From NCBI GenBank assembly GCA_003141795.1, contig PLNO01000013.1, positions 1 to 7,271 on the forward strand: a stretch of 7,271 nt of DNA, given 5' to 3'. This document shows positions 1-5,924 of the stretch, piece by piece. The DNA is from Spirochaetaceae bacterium (GTDB lineage Bacteria; Spirochaetota; Spirochaetia; SZUA-6; Fen-1364). Made by a program: the position numbers and the translations under genes. Position 1 is the stretch's first letter, and each line of letters opens with the position of its first letter. The notes beneath the pieces were generated by a model that saw only the letters and a program-made list of their open reading frames with translations, did no database searches and was not told the DNA's origin.

Positions 1-13
1 TGAATGGTTTGTC

Positions 14-1993
14 ATGGCGAAAAACGTGGTGTTCGGTCGCGCGCTGAATCTTTCCGACAAAAGTCTGTTCCACCAAACTTCGCTGATTGCGTTGTTCGCG
101 TGGGTCGGCCTGGGCGCCGACGGGCTGTCCTCGTCCAACTACGGGCCCGAGGAGTCTTTCCGGGCGCTGGGCATCCACGGCTCGCTGGGGATTTTCGTCG
201 CCCTTGCAACGGCCATCACGATCTTCGTCATCGCCTCCAGCTATTCGCAGATCGTCGAGCTCTTCCCGTCGGGCGGGGGCGGATACCTCGTCGCGAGCAA
301 GCTCCTCTCCCCGATGCTCGGAATGATCTCGGGATGCGCCCTGCTCATCGACTACGTCCTTACCATCACCCTTTCCATCGCAAGCGGCGCAGACGCGATC
401 TTCAGCTTTCTGCCCTTGTCGCTCCAACCCCTGAAGATCCTGTTCGCCGTGCTCGGGGTATTGCTGCTCACTGTCCTGAACCTCCGCGGAGTGAAAGAGT
501 CGGTAGCGCCTCTCGTGCCGGTCTTCCTCCTGTTCCTCGTGACGCACGTGTTCGCCATCATCTTTGCCATCGTCACCCATGTTCCCGAGATTGGCCATGT
601 GGTGGCCAGCACGGCGGCGGACACGCGCGCTTCGACGGCCCAGCTCGGGGCCTTCGGTGTGTTCGTGCTCGTTCTGCGCGCCTACAGTATGGGCGCGGGG
701 ACTTACACGGGCATCGAGGCGGTGAGCAATGGGATGCCCATGCTGCGCGAGCCTCGGGTGCAGACGGCGAAGCGCACGATGCGCTACATGGCGGTCTCTC
801 TCGCGTTCATGGCCGTGGGTCTGATGGTCGGGTACATCCTCTTCTCGGTGAAGCACGTTCCCGGAAAGACTTTGAACGCAGTGCTCATGGAGAGCATCGC
901 GTCCGGCTGGGGCAGCGGAGGGTATGCGTTCGTGCTCGTCACCCTCATTTCCGAGGCGGTGCTCCTGTTCGTGGCGGCCCAGACCGGATTCCTCGACGGC
1001 CCCCGTGTGCTTGCCAACATGTCCCTGGACCGATGGCTTCCCAGCCAGTTCAGCCTCCTGAGCGAGCGGCTGGTGATCAAGAACGGGATCATCCTCATGG
1101 GAGGCGCCGCCCTCGTGCTCATGCTTGTGAGCCGCGGCTCGGTCTCGTTCCTCCTCGTCCTCTACGCGATCAACGTGTTCATCACCTTCTGCCTCTCCCA
1201 GGCAGGCATGGTGCGGCACTGGTGGGCGGAGAGAAAGACGGAGCGCTTGTGGAAGCGCAAGATCCTCATCAACGGGTTCGGCCTCCTGCTCACCGGCTTC
1301 ATCCTCATTTCCCAGATCGTGCTCAAGTTCAAGGAGGGGGGATGGATCACGCTGCTCGTCACAGGGTCGCTGGTCGCCGTGGCCATGACGATCAAGCGCT
1401 TCTACTTCACCACGGGGCGCAGGCTCGCGCGGCTGGACCATCTCATGACCGCCGTGGCGCAGGCGGAGGTGAGCGCTCCCCACGGTGAACCGGAACATCC
1501 TGAGAAGCGCCGTCGGGCCCCGAAATTCGATCCCAAGGCCAAAACCGCAGTCATCCTCGTTTCGGGATTCAACGGCACGGGCCTGCACACGCTCTTCAGC
1601 GTCAGGCGGGTCTTCGGCGACGCTTTTCGCAACTGGTTTTTCATGCAGGCAGGCATCGTCGACGTCGACAGGTTCAAGGGTGCGGAGGGGCTCGAAGCGC
1701 TGCACGCTCACGTCGAGGACGGCCTTTCGCGCTACGTTCGGTTCCTCGAAGCGGAGGGCTTCTACGCCAAGGGGTTCTCCGCCATGGGCACGGACGTCTC
1801 CGACGAGATCTGCGGGCTTGCCGAGTCGATCTACGAGAAGTACCCCACCGCGGTGTTCTTCGGCGGTCAGATCGTCTTTCCCGAGGACACCGTGCTCACC
1901 CGTTCCCTGTTCAACCATACGACATTCGCCGTCCAACGGCGCCTTCACCAGCAGGGTATCCCGTTCCTCGTGATGCCCGTCAAAGTCAGCTGA
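14..1993 (+). CDS. APC-superfamily permease, KimA-like (probable potassium importer) with C-terminal cytosolic domain
   Basis: This is a 659-residue inner-membrane transporter. Residues about 22-465 are strongly hydrophobic and carry the APC fold. Residues about 466-510 form a charged linker, and about 511-659 a soluble alpha/beta domain beginning TAVILVSGFNGTG. The first helix reads GADGLSSSNYGPEE. Its Asp36 and Tyr43 fall at the same positions as residues I recall as potassium ligands in Bacillus subtilis KimA (YdaO). LLIDYVLTITLSI (Asp113) and TGIEAVSN (Glu235) also match KimA blocks. KimA is a proton-coupled potassium symporter; a potassium substrate here is inferred from that similarity, and generic databases may say amino acid permease. 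The C-terminal domain sits where KimA has its regulatory domain. ATG 14 fits the family N-terminus, but no ribosome site is visible and the frame is open to the window edge, so a slightly earlier start is possible. The promoter lies outside the window. Confidence 0.85.
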   Translation: MAKNVVFGRALNLSDKSLFHQTSLIALFAWVGLGADGLSSSNYGPEESFRALGIHGSLGIFVALATAITIFVIASSYSQIVELFPSGGGGYLVASKLLSPMLGMISGCALLIDYVLTITLSIASGADAIFSFLPLSLQPLKILFAVLGVLLLTVLNLRGVKESVAPLVPVFLLFLVTHVFAIIFAIVTHVPEIGHVVASTAADTRASTAQLGAFGVFVLVLRAYSMGAGTYTGIEAVSNGMPMLREPRVQTAKRTMRYMAVSLAFMAVGLMVGYILFSVKHVPGKTLNAVLMESIASGWGSGGYAFVLVTLISEAVLLFVAAQTGFLDGPRVLANMSLDRWLPSQFSLLSERLVIKNGIILMGGAALVLMLVSRGSVSFLLVLYAINVFITFCLSQAGMVRHWWAERKTERLWKRKILINGFGLLLTGFILISQIVLKFKEGGWITLLVTGSLVAVAMTIKRFYFTTGRRLARLDHLMTAVAQAEVSAPHGEPEHPEKRRRAPKFDPKAKTAVILVSGFNGTGLHTLFSVRRVFGDAFRNWFFMQAGIVDVDRFKGAEGLEALHAHVEDGLSRYVRFLEAEGFYAKGFSAMGTDVSDEICGLAESIYEKYPTAVFFGGQIVFPEDTVLTRSLFNHTTFAVQRRLHQQGIPFLVMPVKVS

Positions 1994-2011
1994 ATATCCA
2001 CGGCTTGTCCA

Positions 2012-2099
2012 GCATTTCTCATTTTGTACCTTTTGGGCTCGCAAAAGAGCGGCCGCACTGCCAAAGGCAGCCCTTTTCTTCGGACAAAGTGAGAAATGC
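2012..2099. repeat. Imperfect long inverted repeat (REP/MITE-like palindromic unit)
   Basis: The left arm 2012-2030 (GCATTTCTCATTTTGTACC) matches the reverse complement of the right arm 2081-2099 at 16 of 19 positions. The first 10 are identical, followed by a G.U-compatible position and 5 more identities. The 50 bases between the arms hold further pairing: GGGCT 2035-2039 with AGCCC 2069-2073, GCTC 2037-2040 with GAGC 2047-2050, and CTGCC 2058-2062 with GGCAG 2066-2070. The stretch is less GC-rich than the flanking genes. It could be a dispersed palindromic repeat, a miniature mobile element or an elaborate 3' structure of the permease mRNA. Copy number in the genome would decide; it cannot be seen here. 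Confidence 0.55.
2058..2080 (+). terminator. Possible rho-independent terminator after the permease gene
   Basis: CTGCC (2058-2062) and GGCAG (2066-2070) form a 5-base-pair GC-rich stem with an AAA loop. CCC and then TTTTCTT follow. It lies 65 bases after the permease stop and before the hsp20 promoter candidate, the right place for a terminator. The stem is short and the U-tract begins three bases after it, so this is a weak call. The hairpin is also nested in the larger inverted repeat. Confidence 0.35.
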
Positions 2100-2133
2100 G
2101 GATCAGTGAGACGCATACTGAGATTTCTTGCGG

Positions 2134-2160
2134 CTTGTCTTCCACAGTACATCCTCATTA
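2134..2160 (+). promoter_or_regulatory. Candidate sigma32 (heat-shock) promoter of hsp20
   Basis: CTTGTC (2134-2139), a 13-base spacer and CCTCATTA (2153-2160) resemble the sigma32 consensus CTTGAA / CCCCATNT, matching 4 of 6 and about 5 of 7 informative positions. The site lies about 100 bases before a small heat-shock gene. Initiation would fall near 2166-2170 and leave a leader of about 90 nucleotides. No CIRCE (HrcA) repeat and no convincing sigma54 site was seen in the gap. The match is partial, so this rests largely on context. Confidence 0.4.
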
Positions 2161-2170
2161 CATTGACGTC

Positions 2171-2238
2171 GGAAGGCAGAAATCGCTTCCATGCGTCGCC
2201 CCGTACGGGGGACGAAGGGCTTGCCCGCAGGGGAAGCC
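2171..2238 (+). promoter_or_regulatory. Structured hsp20 5' leader with three tandem hairpins
   Basis: Three successive hairpins can be read by eye. The first pairs GGAAG 2171-2175 with CTTCC 2186-2190. The second spans 2194-2214: CGTC then CCCC pair with GGGG then GACG around a GTAC loop, with one bulged G. The third spans 2218-2238: GGCTT and CCC pair with GGG and AAGCC around a GCA loop, with one G-G mismatch. The last ends six bases before the ribosome site, which is itself free in this fold. A weak alternative pairing of 2191-2197 with the GAGGCAT around 2247-2253 could partly mask the site. An RNA thermometer or mRNA-stability role is conjecture. Confidence 0.4.
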
Positions 2239-2243
2239 ATCAC

Positions 2244-2250
2244 GAGGAGG
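2244..2250 (+). promoter_or_regulatory. Ribosome binding site of hsp20
   Basis: GAGGAGG lies 7 bases before ATG 2258. It decides the start: the same frame is open back to an ATG at 2096, but that stretch is non-coding in character and overlaps the promoter candidate and leader hairpins. Confidence 0.85.
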
Positions 2251-2257
2251 CATCGGA

Positions 2258-2788
2258 ATGACGAACAGGGTTTTCACGTTCGATCTTGGCCGCATCATGG
2301 ATGAAGCGTTCAAGTGCGCGGAGAGCTTCGGCGAATCCTTCGACAGGGACGCAACCGAAGCCATGCGCAGGGTGGCCGAGCAGTTCGGCAAGAGCCCCTT
2401 CGGCAGCCAGGACTACTATCCCGCCTACATGTACCCGCCATCGACCATCTATCTCACCCGGGAAAAGAAGTTCGTGCTCGAGCTCGCGCTTGCCGGCTTC
2501 GAGGAGAAGGACCTGAGCGTGCAGTTCAGGGGAGACTACCTCGTGTTTTCCGCCAAGTCCCCGCGCGCGGGGGAGCTCGACGAAGGGATCCAGTACTTCA
2601 AGCGCAGGCTCAAGCTGAAGGACATCGAGGAGCAGCGCTACTACGTGCCCGCGGACAAGTTCGATCAGGCCGGAACGCAGGCAACCTTCCACAACGGCCT
2701 GCTACGCCTGGTGGTCCCGCCGCGCGCAGAGCCCGAAACGGGTGAGGAGATCAGGATCAACATCGGCGCGGGACCGGGCTCCGTCTAG
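2258..2788 (+). CDS. Small heat-shock protein, Hsp20 / alpha-crystallin family (IbpA-like)
   Basis: This is a 176-residue cytosolic ATP-independent holdase, a family that binds unfolding proteins and passes them to DnaK/ClpB. The N-terminal arm is about residues 1-58. The alpha-crystallin domain follows from about 60 to 157, opening with YPPSTIYLTREKKFVLELAL and containing the typical LAGFEEKDL (78-86). Near its end is the hallmark A-x-x-x-N-G-L-L (142-149), followed by LRLVVP. The C-terminal tail holds an I-x-I motif, IRINI (165-169), used to dock neighbouring subunits in oligomers. The tyrosine-proline block and length resemble the IbpA class. The N-terminal arm is longer than in IbpA and contains an acidic/charged helix (about 9-45). 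A heat-shock-type promoter candidate and a structured leader precede it. cobQ follows after 48 bases in the same direction, so cotranscription is possible. Confidence 0.93.
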   Translation: MTNRVFTFDLGRIMDEAFKCAESFGESFDRDATEAMRRVAEQFGKSPFGSQDYYPAYMYPPSTIYLTREKKFVLELALAGFEEKDLSVQFRGDYLVFSAKSPRAGELDEGIQYFKRRLKLKDIEEQRYYVPADKFDQAGTQATFHNGLLRLVVPPRAEPETGEEIRINIGAGPGSV

Positions 2789-2803
2789 GCGGAAAGCCCG
2801 ACG

Positions 2804-2820
2804 CGGCCCCGAGCGGGCCG
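2804..2820 (+). other. GC hairpin between hsp20 and cobQ
   Basis: CGGCCC (2804-2809) pairs with GGGCCG (2815-2820) around a CGAGC loop. There is no U-tract after it, so it is not a standard intrinsic terminator. It may be an mRNA stability or attenuation structure that lowers readthrough into cobQ, or simply a product of GC-rich sequence. Confidence 0.3.
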
Positions 2821-2836
2821 GCACGGCCCGTACCCC

Positions 2837-4339
2837 ATGCCCGCCCGAACCGTCATGATACAGGGGACTTCTTCCGCCGTGGGGAAGAGCCTTATCGCCA
2901 CCGCCCTCTGCCGGATCTTCCGGCAGGAGGGCATCAGCGTCGCCCCTTTCAAGGCGCAGAACCTCTCCCTCAACTCCGCTGTGACCCTGGATGGCCGGGA
3001 GATCGGCAGGTCCCAGGCCCTGCAGGCCCAGGCCTGCCGCGTCGAACCAAGCGCCGACATGAATCCCGTGCTCCTGAAACCAGAGGCCGGACAGCGGACC
3101 CAGATCGTGCTGCAGGGCAGGGCGTGGAAGTCGGTCGGACCCGGGGAATGGGATGACTGCCGCCCCCAGCTGTGGACGGCAGTGGTGGAATCCCTGGAGC
3201 GGCTGCGCGCCCGGCATGATCTCGTGGTGATCGAAGGGGCGGGAAGCCCCGTGGAGATCAACCTCAAGGAGAAGGAGATCGTCAACATGAGAGTCGCCCG
3301 CCATTGCGGCTCTCCGGTGCTCCTCGTGGCGAGCATCGAGCTGGGCGGTGCGTTCGCCGCCCTGGTCGGTACACTCGCGCTCCTCGAGCCCGAGGAGAGG
3401 ACGCTCGTGAAGGGATTCCTGATGAACAGGTTCCACGGCGATCCGGCGCTGCTCGCGCCGGGGCTCAGCATGCTGGAGGAACGGACGCACGGCATCCCGA
3501 CCCTCGGCGTGATCCCCTTCATCGAGGAACTGCCACTCCCCGAGGAGGACGTGGCAGGCCTTCAACACACGGCCCCCGCCCCGACTGACGGGCAGGCGGG
3601 GATCGACATCGCGGTCCTCAAGCTTCCCCACATCTCCAACTTCGACGACTGCGACGCGCTGCGCGCCGAGCCCGGGGTGCGCGTCCGCTTCGTATCCTCC
3701 GTTTCCGACCTCGGCGCGCCCGACGCGCTGATCATCCCCGGAAGCAAGGCGACCGTGGCCGACCTCGTTTGGCTGGGCTCCCGCGGCTTTTCCCCCGCCG
3801 TACGGGAGCTGGCCGACAGGGGGGCGGCGGTGGTGGGCATCTGCGCGGGATACCAGATCCTCGGGCTCACCGTTCGGGACCCGCGCGGCAGCGAAGGCGT
3901 GGCAGGCCAGCAGAAGGGTCTGGGGCTCCTTCCCGTTGAGACTGAGCTGTCAGCGGACAAGATCACGCGCCGGGCACGCGCCACCGTCAGCGGAGGCGAG
4001 GGTTTCTGGGCCGCGTGCGCCGGTGTCGACGTCGACGGTTACGAGATCCATCGGGGCCACACGACCCCCGCGGCCGGTGCTCCTCCCCTGTTCACCCTGG
4101 ACGACGGAAATCCCGACGGCGCCGCCACGCGCGGGGGGCGGGTGTGGGGAACGTATCTGCACGGGGTGTTCGACGCTCCGGCCTTCCGGCGCGCATGGCT
4201 CGCCTCCCTGAGCCCCGGCAGAAGCGCACTCCCGGGTGAATCGATGCATGATCTCACGGAAAAGGGCATCGAACGGCTCGCGGAGATCGTTGCCGCCCAT
4301 GCCGACCTGCGCCGCATCCGCTCGATCGTGGGCTCGTGA
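2837..4339 (+). CDS. cobQ: Cobyric acid synthase (adenosylcobyrinic acid a,c-diamide amidotransferase)
   Basis: This is a 500-residue cytosolic enzyme of cobalamin synthesis (CobQ/CbiP). It amidates the b, d, e and g side-chain carboxylates of adenosylcobyrinic acid a,c-diamide using glutamine and ATP. The N-terminal dethiobiotin-synthetase-like ATP domain (about 4-235) has MIQGTSSAVGKS (7-18), PFKAQNLSLNS (37-47), GREIGRSQALQAQA (53-66), MNPVLLKP (75-82) and VIEGAGSP (131-138). The C-terminal glutamine amidotransferase domain (about 258-450) has PGSKAT (301-306), nucleophile Cys336 in GICAGYQILG, YEIHRGHT (402-409) and the probable catalytic His442 in GTYLHGVFD. Length is normal and all key residues are present. 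ATG 2837 gives the usual family N-terminus, but no Shine-Dalgarno is visible, so translation may be weak or coupled to hsp20. No other cob gene is in the window. Confidence 0.95.
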   Translation: MPARTVMIQGTSSAVGKSLIATALCRIFRQEGISVAPFKAQNLSLNSAVTLDGREIGRSQALQAQACRVEPSADMNPVLLKPEAGQRTQIVLQGRAWKSVGPGEWDDCRPQLWTAVVESLERLRARHDLVVIEGAGSPVEINLKEKEIVNMRVARHCGSPVLLVASIELGGAFAALVGTLALLEPEERTLVKGFLMNRFHGDPALLAPGLSMLEERTHGIPTLGVIPFIEELPLPEEDVAGLQHTAPAPTDGQAGIDIAVLKLPHISNFDDCDALRAEPGVRVRFVSSVSDLGAPDALIIPGSKATVADLVWLGSRGFSPAVRELADRGAAVVGICAGYQILGLTVRDPRGSEGVAGQQKGLGLLPVETELSADKITRRARATVSGGEGFWAACAGVDVDGYEIHRGHTTPAAGAPPLFTLDDGNPDGAATRGGRVWGTYLHGVFDAPAFRRAWLASLSPGRSALPGESMHDLTEKGIERLAEIVAAHADLRRIRSIVGS

Positions 4340-4361
4340 CAGGGGACCGCGCAACGGCCGC

Positions 4362-4392
4362 TTTACACTTCCCCCCCCTCCCGGTGTACAGT
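4362..4392 (+). promoter_or_regulatory. Candidate sigma70 promoter for the carboxypeptidase gene, with C8 spacer tract
   Basis: TTTACA (4362-4367, 5 of 6 to TTGACA) and TACAGT (4387-4392, 4 of 6 to TATAAT) are separated by 19 bases. The spacer contains eight consecutive C (4371-4378). The site lies in the only gap between cobQ and the carboxypeptidase, 55 bases before its start. The spacing is longer than the usual 17, so a weak promoter is expected if it is real. Confidence 0.4.
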
Positions 4393-4428
4393 CTCTCGCA
4401 TCGCCCACCTGCATGGACACCCCGACAG

Positions 4429-4435
4429 AAGGAGG
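4429..4435 (+). promoter_or_regulatory. Ribosome binding site of the D-Ala-D-Ala carboxypeptidase
   Basis: AAGGAGG sits 11 bases before GTG 4447. It decides the start: the frame is open upstream to a GTG at 4336 that overlaps the cobQ stop as GTGA, but that start has no ribosome site and would bury the signal peptide behind 37 residues. Confidence 0.75.
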
Positions 4436-4446
4436 AAGTTCCCGAC

Positions 4447-5787
4447 GTGCGCCGACGATCCCGATTCTTTGTCATAACCCTCGCCCTGCTCGCGCTCACC
4501 GGCAGCGTGGCGCTCTTCGCCGGCCCGGCGCAGACGGTGAAGACCGCGGCTCTGGATCCACTCCCCCTGACTGCCCGTTCGGCGATCCTCATCGATCAGG
4601 CCACAGGCCGGGTCCTCTACCAGCACCACCCCGACCAGCAGCTCGTCCCTGCGTCCCTCACCAAGCTCATGACGCTGCACATCGTCTACCAGAAGCTGGA
4701 GGAGCGGTTCATCAGCAGGAACGACGTGGTCGCCCTTTCCGCGAATGCATGGGAGGACCATCAGGCACCGGGCTCCACCCTCATGCACCTCGGCCCCGGT
4801 CAGATCGTGACCGTGGAGGAGCTCATGAAGGGCATGGCCATCGCCTCGGGCAACGACGCGGCAATGGCCCTGGCCGAGTACGTGGCGGGAAGCTCGGCGG
4901 AGTTCGTGAAGATGATGAACGACGAGGCCCGGTTCATGGGCCTGCGGAGCGTGCATTTCACCGATCCCGCCGGCGTGGACCCGGCGAACAGCGTGACCGC
5001 CCGGGACTTCGCCGATTTCTGCAGGCTCTACATCGAGCAGCATCCCGAGGCGTTGAGCGAGCTGCACTCCCTCAGGGAGTTCGAATACCCGCTCGCGCAA
5101 AATATGCCCGACGGCAGGCTGCGCCGGCTGCGGACGGTGAAGCAGTACAACGGCAACTACCTCGTGTGGGACGGGATCGGGGTCGACGGTCTGAAGACGG
5201 GGCATCTGGACGATGAAAACTTCACCGCGGCCACCACGGCGCGGCGCGGCGATACGCGTCTCATCGCGGTGGTCCTCGGCGTTCCCGGGCGCACCCTCAC
5301 CGAAGGGGCGCGCAACCGCACCGACGACACCATGACGCTTCTCTCCTACGGCTTTCGCAACTACTCGACCCTCGCTTTGGATCCCCCGCTTCTGCACCCC
5401 GCGCGCGTATGGGAGGGAGAGCAGACGCAGGTCGAGGTCAGCCCCGCAAAGCCGGTTGCACTCACCCTCCGTCAGGACGAGCGGGAGAAGCTCACCTGCA
5501 CCGTTCTCCTGCACGACCCTCTGGTGGCGCCGATCGCGAAAGGCCAGAGGGTCGGCGACCTCGTGTATGCAGCAGGCGACGAAGAGATCGGCCGGGTCTC
5601 CCTCGTTGCCGGCGCCGACGTGGAGGTGGGCGGTTTTCTCCACCGCACGTGGGACAGGATGACCCTCAGCCTCGCCTCACTCGTGGACGGGGCCTCAGGC
5701 GTCGCGCGTTCGGCGCTTGACGCCTTGCATCCCTCCACGGTAGTCTCTGCAAGCCATTCAGAATCGATCGAGAGGAGGACTCCGTAA
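4447..5787 (+). CDS. dacA: Serine-type D-alanyl-D-alanine carboxypeptidase (penicillin-binding protein 5/6 family)
   Basis: This 446-residue protein is exported and removes the terminal D-Ala from peptidoglycan pentapeptides (peptidase family S11). It starts at GTG 4447 with a clear signal peptide: MRRRSR, then a hydrophobic stretch 7-25, with cleavage likely after Ala25 or Ala28. All three penicillin-binding motifs are present: SLTK 70-73 (nucleophile Ser70, Lys73), SGN 134-136 and KTG 250-252. A C-terminal beta-rich PBP5_C-type domain follows from about 315 to 405. The last 40 residues may form a membrane-associating helix (FLHRTWDRMTLSLASLV) and then a polar tail; the anchor is less obvious than in E. 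coli PBP5. The paralogue letter (dacA/C/D) cannot be settled from sequence alone. It is 107 bases from cobQ with its own promoter candidate. A second ribosome site within its last codons serves a possible micro-ORF. Confidence 0.93.
   Translation: MRRRSRFFVITLALLALTGSVALFAGPAQTVKTAALDPLPLTARSAILIDQATGRVLYQHHPDQQLVPASLTKLMTLHIVYQKLEERFISRNDVVALSANAWEDHQAPGSTLMHLGPGQIVTVEELMKGMAIASGNDAAMALAEYVAGSSAEFVKMMNDEARFMGLRSVHFTDPAGVDPANSVTARDFADFCRLYIEQHPEALSELHSLREFEYPLAQNMPDGRLRRLRTVKQYNGNYLVWDGIGVDGLKTGHLDDENFTAATTARRGDTRLIAVVLGVPGRTLTEGARNRTDDTMTLLSYGFRNYSTLALDPPLLHPARVWEGEQTQVEVSPAKPVALTLRQDEREKLTCTVLLHDPLVAPIAKGQRVGDLVYAAGDEEIGRVSLVAGADVEVGGFLHRTWDRMTLSLASLVDGASGVARSALDALHPSTVVSASHSESIERRTP
5717..5746 (+). 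promoter_or_regulatory. Candidate sigma70 promoter inside the end of the carboxypeptidase gene
   Basis: TTGACG (5717-5722, 5 of 6) and TAGTCT (5741-5746, 3 of 6) are 18 bases apart. The site could drive the micro-ORF and rsgA. The -10 match is poor and the site lies in coding sequence, so confidence is low. rsgA could instead be read from the upstream promoter. Confidence 0.25.
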
Positions 5788-5788
5788 T

Positions 5789-5848
5789 ATGAACATGGTC
5801 CTTGCGCCCGCCACCTCCACTGACTTCTCCAGGGACTCGCTGAGGTAA
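5789..5848 (+). CDS. Possible 19-residue micro-ORF between carboxypeptidase gene and rsgA
   Basis: ATG 5789 lies one base after the carboxypeptidase stop. AGGAGG (5773-5778) stands 10 bases before it, a stronger ribosome site than cobQ has. The frame reads MNMVLAPATSTDFSRDSLR and ends at TAA 5846-5848. I recognise no family. It could be a leader peptide for rsgA, a translationally coupled micro-protein, or a chance ORF after a purine-rich gene end. The peptide has no run of a single amino acid of the kind seen in classical attenuators. Confidence 0.3.
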   Translation: MNMVLAPATSTDFSRDSLR

Positions 5849-5876
5849 TCTCCCCCGCTTCCTTTCCCCTTTCGAT

Positions 5877-5917
5877 TATCCTCCGCGGGTCATGACCGTG
5901 CTGTCGTGCAGGGAGGA
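5877..5917 (+). promoter_or_regulatory. rsgA ribosome binding site and possible sequestering stem
   Basis: GGGAGG (5911-5916) stands 8 bases before TTG 5925 and sets the rsgA start. TCCTCC (5879-5884) is complementary to GGAGGA (5912-5917) in the same leader, so the mRNA could hide the ribosome site. The loop contains the 10-base palindrome GGTCATGACC (5888-5897). A pyrimidine-rich run (5849-5873) precedes it. The ribosome site is well supported; the fold is only a possibility. Confidence 0.55.
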
Positions 5918-5924
5918 CTATCCA

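Noticed and set aside
4..1488. A 494-residue plus-strand ORF overlapping the permease gene in another frame
   Set aside because: Its product is arginine/proline/alanine/histidine-rich with no recognisable domain, the usual out-of-frame shadow of a GC-rich gene. The permease frame has clear homology.
1658..1669. 12-base palindrome GTCGACGTCGAC, also present at 4025-4036
   Set aside because: Both copies encode Val-Asp-Val-Asp in real genes and follow from GC-rich codon choice, so they are not a shared operator.
2120..2133. Sigma54-like site before hsp20
   Set aside because: The invariant GG of the -24 element is missing; only the TTGC part is present.
2096..2257. N-terminal extension of hsp20 to ATG 2096
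   Set aside because: The stretch has no ribosome site, looks non-coding, and covers the promoter candidate and leader hairpins. GAGGAGG before ATG 2258 is decisive.
2702..3631. A 309-residue minus-strand ORF antisense to hsp20 and cobQ
   Set aside because: It covers the ends of two well-supported genes and has no recognisable family or ribosome site.
4336..4446. Carboxypeptidase start at GTG 4336, overlapping the cobQ stop
   Set aside because: There is no ribosome site, and it would place 37 residues before a clean signal peptide that begins right at GTG 4447.
4363..5643. A 426-residue minus-strand ORF antisense to the carboxypeptidase gene
   Set aside because: It lies fully opposite a gene with all three penicillin-binding motifs. 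Its composition is of the low-complexity antisense type and no domain is recognised.
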